A DNA stretch of 64,000 nt from Variovorax sp. OAS795 (GTDB lineage Bacteria; Pseudomonadota; Gammaproteobacteria; Burkholderiales; Burkholderiaceae_C). The position numbers and the translations under genes are program-made. Where the stretch lies: assembly GCF_040546685.1 (NCBI RefSeq), contig NZ_JBEPOH010000001.1, positions 3,596,001 to 3,660,000 on the forward strand. The letters run 5' to 3'. Positions 49,586-58,590 of the stretch are shown piece by piece; the stretch's first letter is position 1, and each line of letters begins with the position of its first letter. The notes below the pieces were generated by a model that did not search any database, had not been told where the DNA came from, and saw nothing but the letters and a program-made list of their open reading frames with translations.

Positions 49586-50841
49586 AGACCGCCGTCATCG
49601 GCGCCGGCTGGGCCGGCCTCGCCTGCGCGGTCGAAGCCACGCGGCTCGGCCAGGCCGTGACGCTGTTCGAGACGGCGCACATGGCGGGCGGGCGCGCGCG
49701 GCGCGTCGACCGCATGCATGGGCTGACGCTGGACAACGGGCAGCACATCCTCATCGGCGCCTACACCGCCACCCTGCAGCTGATGCGCGATGTCGGTGTC
49801 GACGTGGAACAGGCGCTGCTCCGGCTGCCGCTCTCGCTGCGCTTCGCCGATGGCGGCGGGCTGAAGCTGCCGCGGCTGCCGGCGCCGCTCGACCTGCTGG
49901 CCGGCATCTTCACGGCAGAGGGCTGGACCTGGCGGGACAAGTCCACGCTGCTGCGCACCGCGGTGCAATGGCGCCTGCGCGGGTTCCGCTGCGACCCGGG
50001 CACCACCGTGGCCACGCTCTGCGCGGGCCTCACGCCGCGCGTGATGGAAGAGCTGATCGCGCCGCTGTGCGTCTCCGCGCTCAACACCCCGGTCGACCAG
50101 TCCAGCGGCGAGGTGTTCCTGCGGGTGCTGCACGACGCGCTCTTCAGCGGCAGCGGCGGTGCCGACCTGCTGCTTCCACGCGCGGACCTGGGCGCGCTCT
50201 TGCCCGATGCCGCCCTGGCGTGGCTCGCCCGACATGAGGCCACGCTGCGCATCGGCGTCCGCGTGCATGCGATCTGGCCCGAGGGCGCGACATGGCGTGT
50301 CGATGGCGAGCGATTCGACAACGTGGTCCTGGCCTGTGCGCCGTGGGACGCCACGCGGCTCGTTCGCGCCTCGGGTCTTTCCGCCGACCGCTGGTGCGAC
50401 ACCACCGAGGCGTTGCGCTTCGAGGCCATCGCCACGATCTACCTGCGCGGCGCCACGCCGCTCGCGGAGCCGATGCTGGCGCTGCGCAGCGACCCCAAGG
50501 CCGCGCCGGCCCAGTTCGTGTTCGACCGCGGCCAGCTCGGCGGTCCCGAAGGCGTGCTGGCGATGGTCGTGAGCGCGAACGACACGCCGCGCGAAGCCTT
50601 GGAACACCAAGCCATTGCACAAGCCGCAACCCAGCTGGGCCAGGCCGGATTGCAGCCCGTGCAGACCGTGGTCGAGAAGCGCGCCACCTTCGCCTGCACG
50701 CCGGGGCTCGTACGGCCCCCAGCGAAAATCGCGCCGGGGTTGCAGGCCTGCGGCGACTACACCGAAGGCCCCTACCCCGCCACACTCGAAGGCGCAGTCC
50801 GCAGCGGACTGGCCGCAGCCCATGCATCGACTTCACCATGA
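49582..50841 (+). CDS. hpnE: Hydroxysqualene dehydroxylase HpnE
   Basis: An FAD-dependent amine-oxidase-fold enzyme that reduces hydroxysqualene to squalene. 419 residues starting LKTAVIGAGWAGLACA, with the GxGxxG FAD motif at residues 6-11, ETAHMAGGRARR and a C-terminal GDYTEGPYPATLEGAVRSG FAD-binding end. The start is a TTG overlapping the hpnD stop; an upstream in-frame GTG would place 9 extra residues before the Rossmann strand and is less likely. Confidence 0.93.
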   Translation: MKTAVIGAGWAGLACAVEATRLGQAVTLFETAHMAGGRARRVDRMHGLTLDNGQHILIGAYTATLQLMRDVGVDVEQALLRLPLSLRFADGGGLKLPRLPAPLDLLAGIFTAEGWTWRDKSTLLRTAVQWRLRGFRCDPGTTVATLCAGLTPRVMEELIAPLCVSALNTPVDQSSGEVFLRVLHDALFSGSGGADLLLPRADLGALLPDAALAWLARHEATLRIGVRVHAIWPEGATWRVDGERFDNVVLACAPWDATRLVRASGLSADRWCDTTEALRFEAIATIYLRGATPLAEPMLALRSDPKAAPAQFVFDRGQLGGPEGVLAMVVSANDTPREALEHQAIAQAATQLGQAGLQPVQTVVEKRATFACTPGLVRPPAKIAPGLQACGDYTEGPYPATLEGAVRSGLAAAHASTSP

Positions 50842-51140
50842 CCGAACTGCGCTACCTGGATTTCGACTACAGCGAAGACACCGAAGGCCACGGCACCTTC
50901 GACGCGATGGCGACGACATCGCCCACGAAGACGCGCGAGGTGCTGGCCGAAGTCGCGCAGGTCCTGGCCTGGGCCAACGCCAATTTTCCGGAAGCGCAAG
51001 GCGCCCTGGAAGACGGGGCGGCCTGGGACTTCGACCTGCAGCAGGCGCGCGAAACGCCGGAACTGGACACCGTGACCTTCTCGCTCGGCGGCACCGCCGA
51101 ATTCTGCGCGGCGCTGCGCGCGCATTTCAAGCTGGACTGA
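50838..51140 (+). CDS. Small conserved protein downstream of hpnE
   Basis: A 100-residue acidic, soluble protein I do not recognise. It opens MTELRYLDFDYSEDTEGHGT and has no signal or membrane segment. Its ATG overlaps the hpnE stop (ATGA), so it is translated with the squalene genes. Its body alternates helix-like (VLAEVAQVLAWANANF) and strand-like (LDTVTFSLGG) sections. A link to squalene or hopanoid metabolism is suggested only by coupling. Confidence 0.75.
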   Translation: MTELRYLDFDYSEDTEGHGTFDAMATTSPTKTREVLAEVAQVLAWANANFPEAQGALEDGAAWDFDLQQARETPELDTVTFSLGGTAEFCAALRAHFKLD

Positions 51141-51176
51141 ACACCCGACAGCCGCTTGCCCTTCACGGAAAGAACC

Positions 51177-51482
51177 ATGGTCACCTGCTACCTGCGCTAC
51201 ATCGTCGATCCCTACAAGCTCAAGGAATTCGAGCACTACGGCAAGCTCTGGATCCCGCTGGTCGAGAAGTTCGGCGGGCAACACCACGGCTACTTCCTGC
51301 CGTCGGAAGGCGCGAACAACGTGGCGCTGGCAATGTTCAGCTTCCCGAGCCTGGCGGCCTACGAACAGTACCGCGCCGATTCGATGCGGGACCCCGAGTG
51401 CCAGGCGGCCTTCAGGTATGCCGAAGACACGCGCTGCATCCTGAGCTACGAGCGCAGCTTCTTCCGCCCCGTGTTCTCGTAG
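51177..51482 (+). CDS. NIPSNAP-family protein
   Basis: A 101-residue single-domain protein with a ferredoxin-like (dimeric alpha+beta barrel) pattern: VTCYLRYIVDPYKLKEFEHYG, WIPLVEKFGGQHHGYFLPSEG and MFSFPSLAAYEQYRADSMRD. These are NIPSNAP landmarks; members bind small molecules or have no known activity. GGAA lies before the ATG. It is 36 bp after the small hpnE-coupled gene on the same strand and may share its transcript. Confidence 0.82.
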   Translation: MVTCYLRYIVDPYKLKEFEHYGKLWIPLVEKFGGQHHGYFLPSEGANNVALAMFSFPSLAAYEQYRADSMRDPECQAAFRYAEDTRCILSYERSFFRPVFS

Positions 51483-51491
51483 AACGGAAAG

Positions 51492-52223
51492 TCAGGCGCC
51501 GAGCGCCACGCACAACGCGTGCAGGTTCGGCACGATCAGTTGCGGACGCGCACCGTGCACCCACGGCCGCTCGTCGCGCACCAGCCAGGCGGCCTGCATG
51601 CCGGCGTTGAGCGCGCCCACGACGTCGAGCTCCGCGTCGTCGCCCACGTGCAGCACGTCCTTGGGCAGCAGGCCGACCGATGCGGCGGCGGCGCGGAAGA
51701 TCGGCGCATGCGGCTTGCCGCTGCCGAAGGCGCGCGCGTTGAACGCAGTGCGAAACCAGCGGCCCACGCCGGTCAGGTGGACGTCGGCGTTGCCGTTCGA
51801 AATGGCCACCAGCGGATAGCGCTCGCTGAGCCACTTGAGCGCCGGCAGCGCATCGTCGTACAGGGTCACGCGCTGGCGTTCGGCAAAGAAGGCATCGAAG
51901 GCCGGATCGGCCAGCGCCGGGTCTTCGCCCGCGCGCTTCAGCGCCGTGCGGATCGATTCGCGGCGCAGCGCGCTGAGGTCGTGCGCCAGGTCCGACCGCT
52001 CCTTGGCCGTGGCTTCGCGCAGTTCTCGCAGGACGCCCGGCGTCAGCAGCAGCGACGCGGTCTTGGGCGCTTCGCGCAACAGCCATTCCTGCAGCACGGT
52101 CTCGGCACGCTCGATGGTCGGCCAGATCGGCCACAGCGTGTCGTCGAGGTCGAGCGAGATCGCCGAGATGCGCTGGACATCGAGCGGCTCGGCGCCCGCC
52201 AGCGCGGTGGAAACGGAAGTCAT
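51492..52223 (-). CDS. HAD-superfamily hydrolase (phosphatase-like)
   Basis: A 243-residue haloacid-dehalogenase fold protein. Motif I is [10 protein letters not shown] with the nucleophile aspartate (about residue 25), motif II is VAISNGN, motif III Lys is in SGKPHAPIF, and motif IV is [17 protein letters not shown]. The cap is a small helical insertion after motif I. It resembles YigB-type FMN/sugar phosphatases; substrate unknown. Its ATG is only 15 bp from the divergent hemH ATG. Confidence 0.88.
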   Translation of the reverse strand: MTSVSTALAGAEPLDVQRISAISLDLDDTLWPIWPTIERAETVLQEWLLREAPKTASLLLTPGVLRELREATAKERSDLAHDLSALRRESIRTALKRAGEDPALADPAFDAFFAERQRVTLYDDALPALKWLSERYPLVAISNGNADVHLTGVGRWFRTAFNARAFGSGKPHAPIFRAAAASVGLLPKDVLHVGDDAELDVVGALNAGMQAAWLVRDERPWVHGARPQLIVPNLHALCVALGA

Positions 52224-52238
52224 GCCCGAGAATATCGC

Positions 52239-53273
52239 ATGCCTCAAGACAACGGGAACAACAGTTCCACCGCCCCGCGCACCGCCGTACTCTGGTGCAA
52301 CCTCGGCTCGCCCGACGCCCCTACCGCGGCTGCCGTGCGGCCTTATCTTGCGGAGTTTCTCGGAGACCCGCGCGTGGTCGAGATTCCCAGGCTGCTCTGG
52401 GCCGTGATCCTGTACGGCATCATCCTTCGCGTGCGGCCCGCCAAGTCGGCCGCCAAGTACGCGAGCATCTGGATGGCCGAGGGTTCGCCCCTCAAGGTAT
52501 GGACGGAAAAACAAGCCACGCTGCTCGCCGGCTGGCTCGGCGAACGCGGCCACCGCGTGGCGGTGCGCGACGCGATGCGCTACGCCAGCCCCTCGATTGC
52601 TTCGCGGCTCGACACGCTGCTGGCCGATGGCGTCACGCGCGTGCTGGTGCTGCAGGCCTACCCGCAGTATTCGGCCACCACCACGGCCAGCGTGATTGAT
52701 GCGGTGAGCGACTGGAGCCGCCGGCAGCGCCGCATTCCGGAGTTCCGTTTCGTCAACGAGTACCACGACGATCCGGCCTACATCGACGCGTTGGCGCAGC
52801 GCATCGAGCGCCACTGGAAGAGCGAAGGACGCGGCGAGGTGCTGCTGATGAGCTTCCACGGCATTCCGGCGCGCAACATCGCGCTCGGCGATCCGTACCA
52901 GGCGCAGTGCCTGGAAACCGCGCGCCTGCTGGCCGTGCGCCTCGGACTGTCGGCCGCACAACATCGCGTCACCTTCCAGTCGCGCTTCGGCCGCGCCAGG
53001 TGGCTCGAGCCCTATACCGAACTCACCCTGCGCGAACTCGGCGCGAGCGGGGTCAAGCGGGTCGACGTGGTGTGCCCGGGCTTTCCGGCCGACTGCCTGG
53101 AAACGCTGGAAGAAATTGCAATGGAAGGCCGCGAAGCCTTCATGCATGCGGGCGGCGAGGCCTTCAGCTACATCCCCTGCCTGAACGACAGCCCCGCATG
53201 GATCACCGCGCTGGCAGGCATTGCCGAACGCAACCTCGCGGGCTGGCCCACCCGGCCCGCCACAGGGCCCTAG
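52239..53273 (+). CDS. hemH: Ferrochelatase
   Basis: Inserts iron into protoporphyrin IX, the last step of heme synthesis. 344 residues with [12 protein letters not shown], the [13 protein letters not shown] segment and the catalytic histidine in [26 protein letters not shown] and [14 protein letters not shown] are further signatures. The shared promoter region with the HAD gene is only 15 bp. It ends in a CTAG shared with the convergent DUF1993 gene. Heme made here also supports the aldoxime dehydratase and cytochrome c. Confidence 0.96.
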   Translation: MPQDNGNNSSTAPRTAVLWCNLGSPDAPTAAAVRPYLAEFLGDPRVVEIPRLLWAVILYGIILRVRPAKSAAKYASIWMAEGSPLKVWTEKQATLLAGWLGERGHRVAVRDAMRYASPSIASRLDTLLADGVTRVLVLQAYPQYSATTTASVIDAVSDWSRRQRRIPEFRFVNEYHDDPAYIDALAQRIERHWKSEGRGEVLLMSFHGIPARNIALGDPYQAQCLETARLLAVRLGLSAAQHRVTFQSRFGRARWLEPYTELTLRELGASGVKRVDVVCPGFPADCLETLEEIAMEGREAFMHAGGEAFSYIPCLNDSPAWITALAGIAERNLAGWPTRPATGP

Positions 53274-53776
53274 AACTTCCCCAGGTAGTCCATCTTGCCG
53301 ATGGGCATGCCCTTGTGCCGCAGCACGTCGTAGGCGGTGGTCACATGGAAGAAGAAGTTCGGCAGCGCGAACTGCAGCAGATAGCGTTGTGCCGTGAAAT
53401 GCGCCTCGCCTTCGCGCGACTTGATGGTCACCTGGCGTTCTTCCTGGCCGTCGATCAGCGTGCGGTCCACGGTGGCGAGAAACGCCTGCGTCTTCGCTAT
53501 GCGGGCCAGCAGTTCGTCGTAGGTCTTTTCCTCATCGGGAAAGCTCGGCGCCGCGATGCCCGAGATGCGCGCCACGCCGAGTTTCGATGCGTCGCTCGCC
53601 CGCTGGACCTGGCCCGCCAGCGTGATCATGTCGGGTGCGAGCTTCGCATCCACGAGCGCCGCGGGATCGATGTCGTTGGCCTTGGCATGCGCCAGGCTCT
53701 TCTCGAGCACATGGGTGAGCTGGCCAAGACCGCGCGAGAAGACCGGCACCGAGAGGTCGTAGAGCGAAAGCGCCAT
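53270..53776 (-). CDS. DUF1993-family protein
   Basis: A 168-residue soluble helical protein matching DUF1993: [24 protein letters not shown] at the start (in two parts), [17 protein letters not shown] in the middle and a C-terminal [26 protein letters not shown]. The His in [12 protein letters not shown] is typical; the fold is related to DinB-like four-helix bundles, but no activity is established. It lies 51 bp after the alpha/beta hydrolase at the end of the liv-type operon. Confidence 0.85.
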   Translation of the reverse strand: MALSLYDLSVPVFSRGLGQLTHVLEKSLAHAKANDIDPAALVDAKLAPDMITLAGQVQRASDASKLGVARISGIAAPSFPDEEKTYDELLARIAKTQAFLATVDRTLIDGQEERQVTIKSREGEAHFTAQRYLLQFALPNFFFHVTTAYDVLRHKGMPIGKMDYLGKF

Positions 53777-53827
53777 GGGTAAATCCTTGTGGTTGGAATC
53801 GGCGGCGATTGTCCCGCCGACTCGCCT

Positions 53828-54718
53828 TCAGCGACCGGCGGCGTTGATAAACCCTTCGACCAGGTCCAGTTGTTCCGGCACGTTGAGCGCGGGCGCGTGG
53901 CCGCACCCCTGGATTTCGATCACCTGCAACAGCCCGGCGGCGCCCGGCCCCCGCTCCTGCATCTGCTGCGTGACTTCGGGCAGCACCAGGTCGGATTCGG
54001 CGCCGCGAAGGCACAGCACCGGCACCTCGATGACGTCGTAGTGCGGCCAGATCAGGTAGTCGTTGTCGTGCGCGCTGAACTGCCGGACCATGGCCGGGTC
54101 GTAGTGCGGCGTCACGCGGCCGTCGGGAAGGCGGCGCGTGGAGCTTTCGGTCAGGCGGCGCCACTGCGCATCGCTGAGCCAGCCATAGGGCTTGTAGACG
54201 GTGCGGAAGAACAGCTCGAGCTCTGCCACGGTATCGAACGCGGGCGGCTGGCCTGCGTAGGCGCGGATGCGCTCGATGGCGGACTGCGCGAGCTGCGGCG
54301 CGTTGTCGTTCAGCACCAGGCTCGCGATGCGCGCCCTCATGCGCGGCTCGAACAAGCCCGAAGCGCAGACCGTACCGATGGCGCCGCCCATGGAGGTGCC
54401 GACCCAGTGCACGCGGTCCAGGCGCAATTCGTCGCACAGCGCAGCCGCCATGCGGGCGTAGTAAGACAGCTGGTATTCCTCGTCGGGCAGCGGGCTCCAC
54501 TGGCTCAGCCCGCGGCCGATGGTGTCGGGGCAGATCACGCGGAAGCCACGGGCGGCAAAGTGCTGCGCCAGCTCGTCCATGTCGCGGCAGGTGCGCGCCA
54601 GGCCATGCCACGCGATGATCACCGGCGCGTCCGCCGCGCCCCATTCGAGCCAGTGGACCTCGCGGCCCGCGAGCTGCGCGTAGCGGGAGACCACCTGAAC
54701 GGAAGGATCGGTGCTCAT
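53828..54718 (-). CDS. Alpha/beta hydrolase coupled to the liv-type transporter
   Basis: A 296-residue alpha/beta hydrolase. It has the oxyanion segment IIAWHGLARTCRDMD, the nucleophile elbow GTSMGGAIG (Ser near residue 107), an acid likely in LCLRGAESDLV and the histidine in GCGHAPAL. It overlaps the livM stop by ATGA, so it is made together with the permease. Such enzymes cleave esters, lactones or meta-cleavage products; coupling to an importer suggests it acts on the imported compound. That is inference. Confidence 0.88.
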   Translation of the reverse strand: MSTDPSVQVVSRYAQLAGREVHWLEWGAADAPVIIAWHGLARTCRDMDELAQHFAARGFRVICPDTIGRGLSQWSPLPDEEYQLSYYARMAAALCDELRLDRVHWVGTSMGGAIGTVCASGLFEPRMRARIASLVLNDNAPQLAQSAIERIRAYAGQPPAFDTVAELELFFRTVYKPYGWLSDAQWRRLTESSTRRLPDGRVTPHYDPAMVRQFSAHDNDYLIWPHYDVIEVPVLCLRGAESDLVLPEVTQQMQERGPGAAGLLQVIEIQGCGHAPALNVPEQLDLVEGFINAAGR

Positions 54719-55782
54719 CGCGCGGCCCTCGCCCTGAGCTTGCCGACGATGCCGGTCGGAAAGTAATACACCGAGAGCACGAACAGCACCCCCAGCCACA
54801 GCAGCCACCGGTCGGGCGACAGCAGCGCAGCAAGCCACGGCAGTCCGCTCGCGGCCTCGCTGCCCACGCGCAGCAGGTCTTGCAGGTAGCTTTGCGCCAG
54901 CACGAACAGCACCGCGCCAATGGCCGCGCCGTAGATCGTGCCCATGCCGCCGATCACCACGATCAGCAGCACGTCGATCATGATCTCGAAGCTCAGCGAG
55001 GTATCGGGCCCGTTGTAGCGCAGCCAGATCGCGAGCATGGCGCCGGCCAGCGTGGCGAACAGCGCCGACAGCACGGCCGCCGTGGTGCGGTAGACCACCA
55101 CGCGGTAGCCGATGGCCTCGGCGCGGAACTCGTTCTCGCGGATCGCCTGCAGCACGCGGCCGAAGGGCGAATTCACGATGCGCAGCAGCGCGAGCACCAG
55201 CACCACGGCGGTCACGAAGAGCATGTAGTAGCACAGCAGCCGGCCGTCGAGCGAGACGCCGAGGAACGGTTCTTCGGCGAACTCGAAGCTCGGCGAGATC
55301 AGCTCGGGCAGCTTGAAGGTGAGCCCGTCTTCGCCGCCCGTGAAATCCGACAGCTGCGAGGCCAGCGTCTGGAACGCCGAGGCCACCGCCAGCGTGATCA
55401 TCGCGAAGAAGATCGCGCGCACCCTGAGCGAAAACAACCCGATGGCGAACGAGAGCACCAGCGAGACCGCGAGCGCCGCCCCGAGGCCCAGCAGCACCGC
55501 GCCCCAGCCGGGCCCGAGCCGCGTCGCGGAAATCGCGATGCCATAGGCGCCGATGCCGAAGAACATGGTGTGCGCAAAGCTCACGATGCCGGTGTAGCCC
55601 AGGAGCAGGTCGAAGCTCGCGACCAGCACCACGAACACCAGGATCTTGGCCGCGACGCTCAGCGCCTTCACGCCCGGGAAGATGAAAGGCGCAAAGGCCA
55701 GCGCGATGAACAGCACCACCAGCAAAAGCGCCAGCAGGCGGCTTCGGGGCGTGTCGTTGGAGAGAAGTCGTTTCAGGAACAT
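54715..55782 (-). CDS. livM: Branched-chain-type ABC permease LivM
   Basis: Inner-membrane permease of the HAAT (LivHM) family; 355 residues and about nine membrane helices. Family motifs are LLLGYTGIVSFAHTMFFGIGAYG and VVIGGMGTIYGAAIGAVL. Residues 1-45 hold the first helix. It pairs with LivH as the transmembrane channel. 16 bp separate it from livH. The substrate range of the family covers branched-chain amino acids, urea, amides and aromatic acids. Confidence 0.93.
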   Translation of the reverse strand: MFLKRLLSNDTPRSRLLALLLVVLFIALAFAPFIFPGVKALSVAAKILVFVVLVASFDLLLGYTGIVSFAHTMFFGIGAYGIAISATRLGPGWGAVLLGLGAALAVSLVLSFAIGLFSLRVRAIFFAMITLAVASAFQTLASQLSDFTGGEDGLTFKLPELISPSFEFAEEPFLGVSLDGRLLCYYMLFVTAVVLVLALLRIVNSPFGRVLQAIRENEFRAEAIGYRVVVYRTTAAVLSALFATLAGAMLAIWLRYNGPDTSLSFEIMIDVLLIVVIGGMGTIYGAAIGAVLFVLAQSYLQDLLRVGSEAASGLPWLAALLSPDRWLLWLGVLFVLSVYYFPTGIVGKLRARAAR

Positions 55783-55798
55783 GGCGGCTTCTTCTTTC

Positions 55799-56782
55799 TC
55801 AACGGTTGGCCACCGGGTACACGCCCTGCGGCCGCCACAGCAGCACGGCCACCATCAGCAGGATGCTCGCGAACTGCGTGAGCGTGGGCAGCAGGAAGCC
55901 GATGTAGTTGGTCATGAGCCCCACGAGCAGCGCACCGATCAGCGCGCCGCCCGTCGAGCCGAGCCCGCCGATGATGATCACGATGAAGATCAGCACGTTG
56001 ACCTGCGCGCCCATCTGCGGCACCAGGTTCTGCTGGAACAGACCCCACATCACGCCACCCAGCCCGGCCAGCGCGCTGCCCACCACGAACACGCCGACGA
56101 ACAGCCGGCCGATGCGGTAGCCGAGCGACTCGACCATCTCGCGGTCCTGCACGCCGGCACGGATCAAGAGGCCGATCTTGGTGCGGCCCAGCGTCCATGC
56201 GAGCAGGCCGAACACCACGATGCCCACCGCCACCGCGAGCAGCCGGTACTTGCTGATGGCCGCATCGCCGATCAGGAGCGAGCCGCGCAGGGCCTCGGGC
56301 AGCGGCAGCGGCACCTGCGCCGGTCCCCAGATCACCTTGATGAGCTCCTCGCCGATGATCATGCCGCCCATGGTGATGAGGATCTGCTTCAGGTGCTGGC
56401 CGTACACGGGCCTCACGATGAAGCGCTCGAACGCCAGCCCCACGGCGCCCGCCACCGCCATGGCCACCAGCATGGCCGGAAACACGGCGACGAGGTTGCG
56501 CCACAGCTCGCCCGAACCGGTCCAGTCGCCCATCAGGCCGAGCACGCTGCTGGCCACGAAGGCGCCGAGCGCGATGAACACGCCGTGGCCGAAGTTCAGC
56601 ACGTCCATGAGGCCGAACACCAGCGTGAGGCCCGACGCGATGATGAAGATGATCATGCCCATTGCGAGGCCCGCGACCGTGAGCGTGAGCCAGGTCGAGA
56701 ACGAACCCGTGAGCGGCAGCGCCACCGCGGCGAGGATGGGCGCGAGAAGCAAGGGCTTCCAGTCGAAATCGAGTGCCTTCAT
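55799..56782 (-). CDS. livH: Branched-chain-type ABC permease LivH
   Basis: 327 residues and about eight membrane helices. Signatures are ASGLTLVFGLMDVLNFGHGVF and IFIVIIIGGLGSTGGALIGALLVG (split across the segment). The ATG at 56782 follows GGGAG about 6 nt upstream, which favours it over longer frames that run into the repeat element. It is separated from livF by 154 bp containing a large inverted repeat, the only sizeable gap inside the operon apart from livK-livG. Confidence 0.93.
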   Translation of the reverse strand: MKALDFDWKPLLLAPILAAVALPLTGSFSTWLTLTVAGLAMGMIIFIIASGLTLVFGLMDVLNFGHGVFIALGAFVASSVLGLMGDWTGSGELWRNLVAVFPAMLVAMAVAGAVGLAFERFIVRPVYGQHLKQILITMGGMIIGEELIKVIWGPAQVPLPLPEALRGSLLIGDAAISKYRLLAVAVGIVVFGLLAWTLGRTKIGLLIRAGVQDREMVESLGYRIGRLFVGVFVVGSALAGLGGVMWGLFQQNLVPQMGAQVNVLIFIVIIIGGLGSTGGALIGALLVGLMTNYIGFLLPTLTQFASILLMVAVLLWRPQGVYPVANR

Positions 56783-56803
56783 TGCTGCGCTCCCTTTTCT
56801 GGC

Positions 56804-56918
56804 TCCCTCTCCCGCTTGCGGGAGAGGGTTGGGGTGAGGGCCAGCGGCGTCGACATGAGGACACGACCACCACACAGGCCGTCCACCCTCACCCTAGCCC
56901 TCTCCCAGAGGGAGAGGG
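56804..56918. repeat. REP/BIME-like inverted repeat pair between livF and livH
   Basis: Two copies of a palindromic element face each other. One is at 56804-56840 (CCCTCTCCCGC, GCGGGAGAGGG, TTGGGGTGAGGG), the other at 56886-56918 (CCCTCACCCTAG, CCCTCTCCC, GGGAGAGGG). Each has a hairpin core plus a GGGTGAGGG tail; the pair can fold into one long structure. This is a widespread intergenic repeat type in proteobacteria. Confidence 0.85.
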
Positions 56919-56936
56919 AACAAGACATTGAATACG

Positions 56937-57656
56937 TCATAACGCGAGACCCAGAAGAGATTGCTGCAATTGCGCATCCGCGGAGAACGCCGCCATGCCG
57001 CCGCTGTGCACCACGCGGCCGTTGTCCATCACCGCGACGTTGTCGCCCAGGCGCTGGGCGAAGTTGATGTTCTGCTCCACCAGCAGGATCGTCACGCCGC
57101 TTCTCTTGAGCTCGGCGAAGGCGTCGATCATGTTGTTGATCATCACGGGCGCGAGGCCCTTGCTGGGCTCGTCGATCAGCAGCAGCTCGCGCGGCTCGAC
57201 GATGGCGCGCGACACCGCGAGCATCTGCTTCTGCCCGCCCGAGAGCTTGCCGGCCGGATGGTTCCAGAACTTCTCCACCGCGGGAAAGAGCTTGAAGATC
57301 CACTTCAGCCGCGTGTCGTCGATCTGCGCGGCGTTCTTGGCGCTGCGCGCGGCGAGCAGCATGTTCTCCTTGACCGTCAGGTCGGAAAAGATGCCCATGC
57401 TCTCGGGCACGTAGGCAATGCCGAGCTCCGCGATCTGCGGCGTGTGCATGGCCGCGATGTCCTTGCCGCCGAAGCGCACCGTGCCCGCCGATGCATGCCA
57501 CAGGCCCATGATGGTTCGCAGCGTGGTCGTCTTGCCCGCGCCGTTGCGGCCCAGCAGCATCGTGAGCTGGCCCTTCGGTACCGCGAGGTCGACGCCGTGG
57601 AGGATGTGGTACGCCCCGATGTGCGTTTGCACGCCTTGTAGTTCGAGCAGGTTCAT
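56937..57656 (-). CDS. livF: Branched-chain-type ABC ATPase LivF
   Basis: 239 residues. Walker A GRNGAGKTTTLR (about residues 36-47), signature LSGGQKQML, Walker B LLLIDEPSKGLAP and the LivF ending VEQNINFAQRLGDNVAVMDNG in two parts are all intact. The ATG overlaps the livG stop (ATGA). It forms the ATPase dimer with LivG. Confidence 0.94.
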   Translation of the reverse strand: MNLLELQGVQTHIGAYHILHGVDLAVPKGQLTMLLGRNGAGKTTTLRTIMGLWHASAGTVRFGGKDIAAMHTPQIAELGIAYVPESMGIFSDLTVKENMLLAARSAKNAAQIDDTRLKWIFKLFPAVEKFWNHPAGKLSGGQKQMLAVSRAIVEPRELLLIDEPSKGLAPVMINNMIDAFAELKRSGVTILLVEQNINFAQRLGDNVAVMDNGRVVHSGGMAAFSADAQLQQSLLGLAL

Positions 57657-58417
57657 GCCGGTTCCTTCGCGATGCCCAGGTAGGCCTCCTGCACCACTGG
57701 CGAGGCAATCACCTCGGCCGGCTCGCCGTCGGCCACCAGCGCGCCGTTGTGCAGCACGATGATGCGGTCCGCGAGTTCGCGCACCACGTCCATCTTGTGT
57801 TCGACCAAGAGGATGGTCTTGGTCTTGTCCCGCTTGAGCTTGCGGATCAGGTCGAGGATGACCGGCGCCTCGGCCGCGTTCATGCCGGCGGTCGGTTCGT
57901 CGAACATGAAGACCTTGGGCTCGAGCGCCATGAGGAGCGCCACTTCGAGCTTGCGCTGGTCGCCGTGCGGCAGGCTGGCCACCGTGGCATGTTCGCGCGA
58001 CTTGAGCGCCACGTCGGCCAGGATCTGCTCGGCGCGTTCGGTCAGCGCCTTGTGGTCGCTCCAGATGCTCCACAGGTTGAACCCGCGCCGGTGTGCGCCC
58101 TCGCGCGTGGCCTGCACCGCCAGGCGCACGTTCTCCAGCACCGTGAGGTTGGGGAACAGGTTGGTGAGCTGGAAGGCGCGCCCCAGCCCCGCATGCGTGC
58201 GCGCCGACGGCGACAGGCCCGAGAGCAGTTGCCCGTCGAGCGAGACCGTGCCCGCGCTGGCCTTGAGCTGGCCCGAGATCAGGTTGAAGTAGGTGGTCTT
58301 GCCCGCGCCGTTGGGTCCCACGATGGCCGTCAGCGTGCCCGGCGCGAAGGCGCAGCTCACGCCGTTGACGGCCACGTGGCCGCCGAAGCGGATGGTCAGG
58401 TCTTTCGTCTCAAGCAT
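57653..58417 (-). CDS. livG: Branched-chain-type ABC ATPase LivG
   Basis: 254 residues. Walker A GPNGAGKTTYFN, Walker B VFMFDEPTAGMN and the His-switch VEHKMD are intact. The ABC signature is SLPHGDQRKLE instead of the usual LSYGxQRxLE form for LivG, with Pro-His for Ser-Tyr; probably tolerated but unusual. LivG-family inserts (GRAFQLTNLFPNLTVLENV) are present. It follows livK after a 173-bp gap whose sequence shows no feature I recognise. Confidence 0.93.
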   Translation of the reverse strand: MLETKDLTIRFGGHVAVNGVSCAFAPGTLTAIVGPNGAGKTTYFNLISGQLKASAGTVSLDGQLLSGLSPSARTHAGLGRAFQLTNLFPNLTVLENVRLAVQATREGAHRRGFNLWSIWSDHKALTERAEQILADVALKSREHATVASLPHGDQRKLEVALLMALEPKVFMFDEPTAGMNAAEAPVILDLIRKLKRDKTKTILLVEHKMDVVRELADRIIVLHNGALVADGEPAEVIASPVVQEAYLGIAKEPA

Positions 58418-58590
58418 CGTTGGTCATGGCAAATGAAAGTGGTGCGGACCGGCTCGAAGGCTGCCGATCGCTTCAGGCATGGGCGCGCCCCGCGCCCCGC
58501 CGCGGGCGCAGCCGCGCGGCGTAGCGGGTGTCGCTGCCACCGCTGCCCGCAAGGACGGCACCCTGCGGCCCCACGGCGGTGGCCTCTTGC

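Noticed and set aside
58418..58590. A possible small gene or RNA between livK and livG
   Set aside because: Open frames here are short, GC-rich and lack a ribosome-binding site or known motif; I see nothing to support.
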